This document shows positions 60,542 to 64,000 of a stretch of DNA of 64,000 bases, one piece after another. Below the pieces are notes generated by a model. It made no database searches and was not told the origin of the DNA. It was given only the letters and a program-made list of their open reading frames with translations. Each line of letters starts with the position of its first letter. The first letter of the stretch is position 1. Location: contig NZ_JAJTHI010000006.1 in NCBI RefSeq assembly GCF_021298855.1, forward strand, positions 1 through 64,000, in the 5' to 3' direction. The DNA is from Gemmatimonas sp. (lineage in GTDB: Bacteria; Gemmatimonadota; Gemmatimonadetes; Gemmatimonadales; Gemmatimonadaceae). Both the position numbers and the translations under genes were made by a program.

Positions 60542-61313
60542 GGGGGACCTCGATGGAGGGAGAGCGGGTTCCGAGGCTGGCTCCTTTCTCGATCGTGAGC
60601 AGGGAGCAGGAGGCGGGGGGCAGGGAGCCGGGGGGCGGTGTCAGGGCGCGGGAAGCCGAGGGACGCCCTGCCGGAGCGCGCATGGATGGCGGAGGGCTCA
60701 GTGCCACCCGCACGCGCACCGTGCCGGCGAGCCGCTGGACCCGTGCTTCCCCGGGAGTGGCATGCTCCAGCACCACACAGGCGGCATCGCGTTCACGGGC
60801 GAGCTGTGCAAGGCGCACGCCGTGCACCCGGGAGAGGGGCGGCGCCCCGTCGAGCACGACCAGCCCGAAGACCCCGCTGCGCAGCAGCAGATCGGTGGTC
60901 CAGGCCGCCCGTTTGGCCTCGGGGAGGCGGATGACGACGAACCGCTCCCCCAGGTCGGCCCACGGGGCCGGGGCCAAGGTGCGGCCGGCATCGATCCAGG
61001 CCACCCAGGCCCCGCTCCCCAGCACCTGCGCCACCACCTGCCGCAGCAGCGCCGTCTTGCCCACCGCCAGCGGGCCGGTGAGCTCCGTGATACGCCCCCG
61101 GGGAATCCCGCCCCCCAACGCCCGGTCGAGTGCCGGCACCCCCGTGGACCAGGGCGCACCGGCCCGACGGCTACCCGCCACCACCCGGTGCACGTCGGCC
61201 TGCAGCGCCGGGGAAATGGTGGCCGGGAGCGCCTGCCCAGCCGATTCGGCCCCGACAGGTGGGGACTCCGCGTGAGGACGCAGCGCAGCGGACGACGGGG
61301 AGGTGCGTGACAT
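60030..61313 (-). CDS. imuA: ImuA, RecA-like mutasome protein
   Basis: A 427-residue ImuA-type protein. The RecA-like core (about 45-220) has Walker A GPLAVGKTALLRQV, a Walker B-like GLVVLDGAPPL, and the family segments LDRALGGGIPRGRITELTG and FVVIRLPEAKRAAWTTDLLLRSG. The last 170 residues are low-complexity Arg/Gly-rich sequence read in a frame that overlaps imuB; the natural end was probably near VVILARRLCTHPE. ATG at 61313 with a CCGAA direct repeat 8 bp upstream. It and ImuB bring DnaE2 to damaged DNA. Confidence 0.82.
   Translation of the reverse strand: MSRTSPSSAALRPHAESPPVGAESAGQALPATISPALQADVHRVVAGSRRAGAPWSTGVPALDRALGGGIPRGRITELTGPLAVGKTALLRQVVAQVLGSGAWVAWIDAGRTLAPAPWADLGERFVVIRLPEAKRAAWTTDLLLRSGVFGLVVLDGAPPLSRVHGVRLAQLARERDAACVVLEHATPGEARVQRLAGTVRVRVALSPPPSMRAPAGRPSASRALTPPPGSLPPASCSLLTIEKGASLGTRSPSIEVPRVVILARRLCTHPEIPDRRGVARSARHPWAARGNSDDGGDDARRSEHPVTWGGLGVGSHDLYGTDLPGHPARLAAGLDEPGDRLGNDHAEGNDRLGLNRELDRELDRRTRDWATSRGRRRAAESGFGRRGRRELARERTGALLGSGGGQSAPRKERPDPTSAPASPSALG
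60225..60262. repeat. 12-bp tandem repeat in the imuA/imuB overlap
   Basis: About three copies of a 12-base unit GGTCGAGCTCCC (the last altered to GGTTGAGCCCGA) lie here. They encode the Ser-Thr-Gly repeats (GSSTGSSTG) of the ImuB insert and the Arg-Glu-Leu-Asp repeats (RELDRELD) of the ImuA tail, so the expansion is visible in both frames. Confidence 0.6.
60597..60640. repeat. Translated palindromic G-rich repeat (copy 3, half)
   Basis: GAGCAGGGAGCAGGAGGCGG followed by GGGGCAGGGAGCCGG is a single arm of the same repeat family. It is read in imuA on the minus strand as PPGSLPPASCSLL, sharing the peptide LPPASC with copy 2 in imuB. Confidence 0.55.
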
Positions 61314-61321
61314 GGCTGATA

Positions 61322-61337
61322 CCGAACAAATGCCGAA
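61322..61337. promoter_or_regulatory. CCGAA-N6-CCGAA direct repeat before imuA (candidate SOS operator)
   Basis: CCGAACAAATGCCGAA lies 8 bp upstream of the imuA ATG on the gene's control side. It matches the dnaE2 copy in 13 of 16 bases, including both CCGAA repeats and the flanking TA. Shared sites on two mutasome genes imply common regulation. Confidence 0.6.
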
Positions 61338-61350
61338 AGTTCCGGGGCAG

Positions 61351-61374
61351 AAAAACCGCCGACTGAAGCGGCGG
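61351..61374 (-). terminator. Hairpin with T-run on the minus strand upstream of imuA
   Basis: CCGCCG (61356-61361) pairs with CGGCGG (61369-61374), followed on the minus strand by five Ts (A-run at 61351-61355). This is a classic Rho-independent terminator for leftward transcription, placed just upstream of the imuA operator. No leftward gene precedes it here, so it may end antisense or leader transcription and insulate imuA, or mark a small RNA. Confidence 0.6.
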
Positions 61375-61504
61375 ACCCGTTGTCAACAAAGTGTGCGCTG
61401 TCTGACAATTGCCGTGTTCATCCCTTCTTCCTCAGGGAGAACCATTCTTCCGGCGACGTCCCCGCGCAGCTCCGGCAGCAGGGCACCCGATATATTGGAC
61501 CCTA

Positions 61505-61520
61505 CCGAATATACTCCGAA
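61505..61520. promoter_or_regulatory. CCGAA-N6-CCGAA direct repeat before the pterin dehydratase gene
   Basis: CCGAATATACTCCGAA matches the dnaE2 copy in 14 of 16 bases. It lies 35 bp before the ATG at 61556 and overlaps the expected start region of a rightward promoter whose -10 could be TATATT (61490-61495). It is also about 190 bp upstream of imuA and could act there. Confidence 0.55.
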
Positions 61521-61555
61521 GTCGCAAGTGGCGGGCGGGGGGTTACTCTACCAGC

Positions 61556-61849
61556 ATGAGTTCCCTCCCCGTGCTTTCCGACATCGAGATCCAGCGCAGC
61601 CTGGGTGCCCTGCCCGGGTGGACCCGCAAGGGTGAGACGATCACGAAGAGCTACCACTTCGCGACCTTCCCCGCGGGTATCGCCTTCATTGCGAAGGTGG
61701 CCGACGTGGCCGAAGCGCAGCAGCATCACCCCGACGTGGACATTCGCTACACCAAGGTGACCTTCGCGCTGTCCACGCACGACAGCGGCGGCATCACCGC
61801 CAAGGACTTCACGCTCGCCGAAGCGATCGAGCGGCTCGCCGCCGAGTAG
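61556..61849 (+). CDS. Pterin-4a-carbinolamine dehydratase
   Basis: A 97-residue protein with the PCD signature: GWTRKGETITKSYHFATFP, FIAKVADVAEAQQHHPDVDI, YTKVTFALSTHDSGGITAKD. The His-His-Pro motif and its Asp form the active site that dehydrates 4a-hydroxytetrahydropterin, a by-product of aromatic amino acid hydroxylation. No phenylalanine hydroxylase is in the window. Start at 61556 gives the normal length. A candidate SOS-like repeat lies just upstream. Confidence 0.9.
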   Translation: MSSLPVLSDIEIQRSLGALPGWTRKGETITKSYHFATFPAGIAFIAKVADVAEAQQHHPDVDIRYTKVTFALSTHDSGGITAKDFTLAEAIERLAAE

Positions 61850-61858
61850 GACGGGCGC

Positions 61859-62725
61859 TCAGCTGCCCTTGCGCAGCGTGACCGATCCGTTGACGGTGCT
61901 CGCCCGCACGCGTGTCCGTCCGTCACCCACCGTGCCGCGCAGGCGGCGTGACGACAGCGTCCCCGACACCGTGATGGGGAAATCGGTGGACACGCGGCCG
62001 TTCACGGTGCTCAGCTCCAACTCGGCGCCGAAGCTGGCCGGCATCTCGAGGGTGATCGAGCCGTTCACCGTCTCGTACTGCAGCTCCTCGGCCCGCGCCA
62101 GTGATCCCATCGACACGCTGATGCTGCCGTTCACCGTCTTCGCGTAGACGGGCCCGCCCGCACTGCGCGCGCTGATGCTGCCGTTCACCGTCGTCGCCCG
62201 CACGGCGGTGGTCACGTCCCGCACCTCGATGCCGCCGTTCACCGTGGCGAGGTCCACGCGCGTCCCCTCCGGCACCTTCACCACGAAGCGCACCGAGACG
62301 TCGTTGCGATCGTTCCAGCGCATGCGCCGCTCCGACTTGATGCCGCTTTCGTCGCAGGTGGCGCCCTCGTTGTAGAGCGCGCAGATGACGATGTTGTCGC
62401 CCGACTTCTTCTGCTCGATGCGCACCATCTCCGGGTCGCCACGACGCCAGCGCTTCTCGCCCATGACTTCCACGCGGCCGTTGCTGCTGCGCTCCACCTG
62501 CACCCCCCCGTTCACGTTCTTGATGAACAGGGTGCCACCGGTGGGCACGCTCCCGGACCAGGTGAAGGCGGTTTCGCGATTGCCCTCCTGCGCGGCGAGT
62601 GCGGACGGCACGAGTGCGGACGGCGCGAGTGCGGATACCGAGAGCAGCGTGTACAGGACGCGGTGGGTGAGCGGACGCGAGACGACGAGTGCGGGCATGG
62701 AACGCTCCGGCAGTGAAAGGGTCAT
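61859..62725 (-). CDS. DUF4097 exported beta-helix-like protein
   Basis: A 288-residue protein with a signal peptide ending near ALAAQ. The body is built from repeats with the core TVNGxI/V: NVNGGVQV, TVNGGIEV, TVNGSISA, TVNGSISV, TVNGSITL, TVNGRVST, TVNGSVTL, spaced about 20-30 residues, the pattern of DUF4097 adhesin-like beta-helices. Two Cys (ALYNEGATCDE region) may pair. It is separated from the upstream paralogue by 7 bp, so they are cotranscribed. Role unknown; commonly follows ECF/anti-sigma genes. Confidence 0.82.
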   Translation of the reverse strand: MTLSLPERSMPALVVSRPLTHRVLYTLLSVSALAPSALVPSALAAQEGNRETAFTWSGSVPTGGTLFIKNVNGGVQVERSSNGRVEVMGEKRWRRGDPEMVRIEQKKSGDNIVICALYNEGATCDESGIKSERRMRWNDRNDVSVRFVVKVPEGTRVDLATVNGGIEVRDVTTAVRATTVNGSISARSAGGPVYAKTVNGSISVSMGSLARAEELQYETVNGSITLEMPASFGAELELSTVNGRVSTDFPITVSGTLSSRRLRGTVGDGRTRVRASTVNGSVTLRKGS

Positions 62726-62732
62726 GACCTGA

Positions 62733-63641
62733 TCAGAAGCGGAGCGCGCGCAGGAGGCGCACGCTACCGCTGAAGGTGGAGATGTCGATCTGGAGTCCGC
62801 GCGCGTCGCCCTTGGCGTCGCCCCCGAACTCGTACTGCTGTGCCCCGCGCCCCCGGTGTCCGCCGGTGACCGTGCCCGGGAGCATGGTGAGGGGGCCACC
62901 GGCGGAGAGTTCGCCGTTCACGGTGGAGTGCGAGAGCCGTCCGCGCGCCGCCTCGGGGAGCTGCAGCACCACGTCGCCCGAGTGCGTGTTCACCCGCACG
63001 CGTGCCGCCGCCCCGAGGCCCCCCTCCAGGCGCACGTCCCCCGACATCGACTCGGCGTCGAGTCGTGCAATGCCCGATCCACTCACCGTGACGTTGCCAC
63101 TGGTGGTGTGCAGGGCGATATCGCCACGCGCGTCACGCAGGCGCAGCTCGCCGCTCACCGTGCCCACACGCAAGTGCGTCCCCCCGCTGATGGCCACGTT
63201 GCCCGAGATCGTTTCCACGATCACCCGCCCACCCACGTCCTCGAGCCGGACATCCCCGCTGGTGCTCTGCACCTCGACGCCGCCGCGAATGTCACGCACC
63301 GCCACGTCGGCCGAACGCGTGGAGACCACGATTCGCACCCCGCGGGGCAAGTCGATCTCGAGCGCGCCACGACTCGCCGACTCGCCCTGCGCCGTGAGCG
63401 TGAGCGAAACCCCGCTGCTGCGCAGCTGGTAGTCGCCGGTGGACCCGCGCACACTCCCGATGCTGCCGTCAATGCCGCGCACGGTCAGGCGACCGCTGCG
63501 CACGGTGACATCCACCACCGCGTCCGGCACCAAGCGCACGGAGGTGTCGCGCGACTGGGCCGCGAGGGCCGGCGTCGTGAGCGCCACCGCCAGCAGTGCC
63601 CGCAGCGCCGGCCGCCACGGAGTCCCGTGAGCGGCACGCAT
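62733..63641 (-). CDS. DUF4097 exported protein (paralogue)
   Basis: A 302-residue protein with signal peptide ALRALLAVALTTPALAAQS. The repeated core is SGDVRL/SGNVxI: STSGDVRLED, TISGNVAISG, TVSGELRLRD, TTSGNVTVSG, SMSGDVRLEG, THSGDVVLQL, TVNGELSAGG. It ends FSGSVRLLRALRF. It shares architecture with the downstream gene but different repeat residues (Ser-Gly-Asp versus Val-Asn-Gly), so the pair is an old duplication. Its start overlaps the previous stop by one base (TGATG). Confidence 0.85.
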   Translation of the reverse strand: MRAAHGTPWRPALRALLAVALTTPALAAQSRDTSVRLVPDAVVDVTVRSGRLTVRGIDGSIGSVRGSTGDYQLRSSGVSLTLTAQGESASRGALEIDLPRGVRIVVSTRSADVAVRDIRGGVEVQSTSGDVRLEDVGGRVIVETISGNVAISGGTHLRVGTVSGELRLRDARGDIALHTTSGNVTVSGSGIARLDAESMSGDVRLEGGLGAAARVRVNTHSGDVVLQLPEAARGRLSHSTVNGELSAGGPLTMLPGTVTGGHRGRGAQQYEFGGDAKGDARGLQIDISTFSGSVRLLRALRF

Positions 63642-64000
63642 CAGAGCAACGCCACCCGGCGGAGCAGCTCGAGCTTGGCCTGCAGCGCCCGGTCGAGCTG
63701 CGACGACACCACCCCGCTGCGCGGATCGCGCGCGAGCGCCTGGCGGCTGTCGCTGATGGCCCGGTCGATGATGTCGAGATTGCGCCGCAACTCCGTCACG
63801 GTGCCGGGGTCGAGTTCGGTGAAGCGTTCATCCACGATGCGCCGCAGGGCGACGATCTCGCGTTCGAAGGTCACGTTGGGGTCGGCCGCATCGCGCTCGT
63901 CATCGGCAGCCGATGGGTCGGCATCGGCGGGCGCGGTGCGCATGATGGGCGCGCGCGCCGAGTTCACCCCGCTCACGCTGCTCATGGCGCCCACGGCAAA
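63641..64000 (-). CDS. Partial gene, helical C-terminus; possible anti-sigma or sigma-linked protein
   Basis: The gene enters from the right edge, so only the last 119 codons or so are seen. The visible part is a low-complexity acidic segment (about ADADPSAADDERDAADP) and a long helix VTFEREIVALRRIVDERFTE, then GTVTELRRNLDIIDRAISDSRQALARDPRSG and LDRALQAKLELLRRVALL. The motif with repeated xLDxAL helices resembles the C-terminal region of anti-sigma (zinc-finger) proteins found before DUF4097 genes. Which it is cannot be decided from this end. Confidence 0.6.
   Translation of the reverse strand, partial: FAVGAMSSVSGVNSARAPIMRTAPADADPSAADDERDAADPNVTFEREIVALRRIVDERFTELDPGTVTELRRNLDIIDRAISDSRQALARDPRSGVVSSQLDRALQAKLELLRRVALL

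Noticed and set aside
1-64000. tRNA, rRNA or riboswitch genes
   Set aside because: No T-loop-like GGTTCGANTCC stretch with matching arms, no rRNA segment and no known riboswitch core was noticed; a covariance-model scan would be needed to exclude small RNAs fully.

Overview
The window is a 64 kb stretch of very GC-rich bacterial chromosome. Dense genes of ordinary size, outer-membrane (TonB) receptors, ECF sigma factors paired with FecR-type regulators, a large BNR/sortilin-like secreted repeat protein, DUF4097/DUF4412 proteins, a long-form IspH and a CAAX-type protease together suggest a Gemmatimonas-like member of the Gemmatimonadota. This placement is inferred from gene content, not from a marker tree. 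No rRNA, tRNA, CRISPR array, prophage or insertion sequence was recognised.

Layout. 0-5 kb: a DEAH-type helicase, a poorly coding 660 bp stretch, a TetR regulator with two inverted repeats upstream, and an ECF sigma factor. 5-12 kb: coiled-coil protein, CGNR zinc-finger protein, XTP/ITP phosphatase, universal stress protein, IspH, dienelactone hydrolase, 5'-nucleotidase. 11.9-22 kb: an SDR / acyl-CoA dehydrogenase / APH-kinase operon resembling 4-hydroxyacid catabolism genes, a secreted BNR-repeat protein, then thiolase and a FadN-type dehydrogenase-hydratase, so most of this block is acyl-CoA metabolism. 22-31 kb: a hybrid histidine kinase with a damaged ATP site, an acyltransferase, a PorV-like barrel, and an ECF sigma / lipoprotein unit facing a FecR / STN-TonB receptor unit. 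30.5-46.8 kb: lipoprotein hydrolase, class V aminotransferase plus DUF4412, membrane proteins, DUF547, a HerA-like ATPase, a frameshifted Ser/Thr kinase, esterase, cold-shock protein, a Cys-cluster protein, a hydrolase remnant and a second TonB receptor.

46.9-61.9 kb is the most unusual part. The error-prone mutasome genes dnaE2 and imuA-imuB lie on the minus strand but are separated by about 7.5 kb that carries a photoactive-yellow-protein-like PAS protein, a secreted phosphodiesterase, an in-frame chimera of a PstS fragment and a Walker-A-less PstB, and a Ca2+-ATPase / stress protein / Ca2+ antiporter operon. dnaE2 and imuA each carry a direct repeat (CCGAA, 11 bp period) at the start codon, and a third copy lies before a pterin dehydratase gene. 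This is a candidate SOS operator. imuA and imuB overlap out of frame by about 510 bp and contain translated G-rich palindromic repeats; dnaE2 also carries a long disordered insert.

61.8-64 kb holds two DUF4097 proteins and the end of a third gene in one coupled minus-strand operon that runs off the window.
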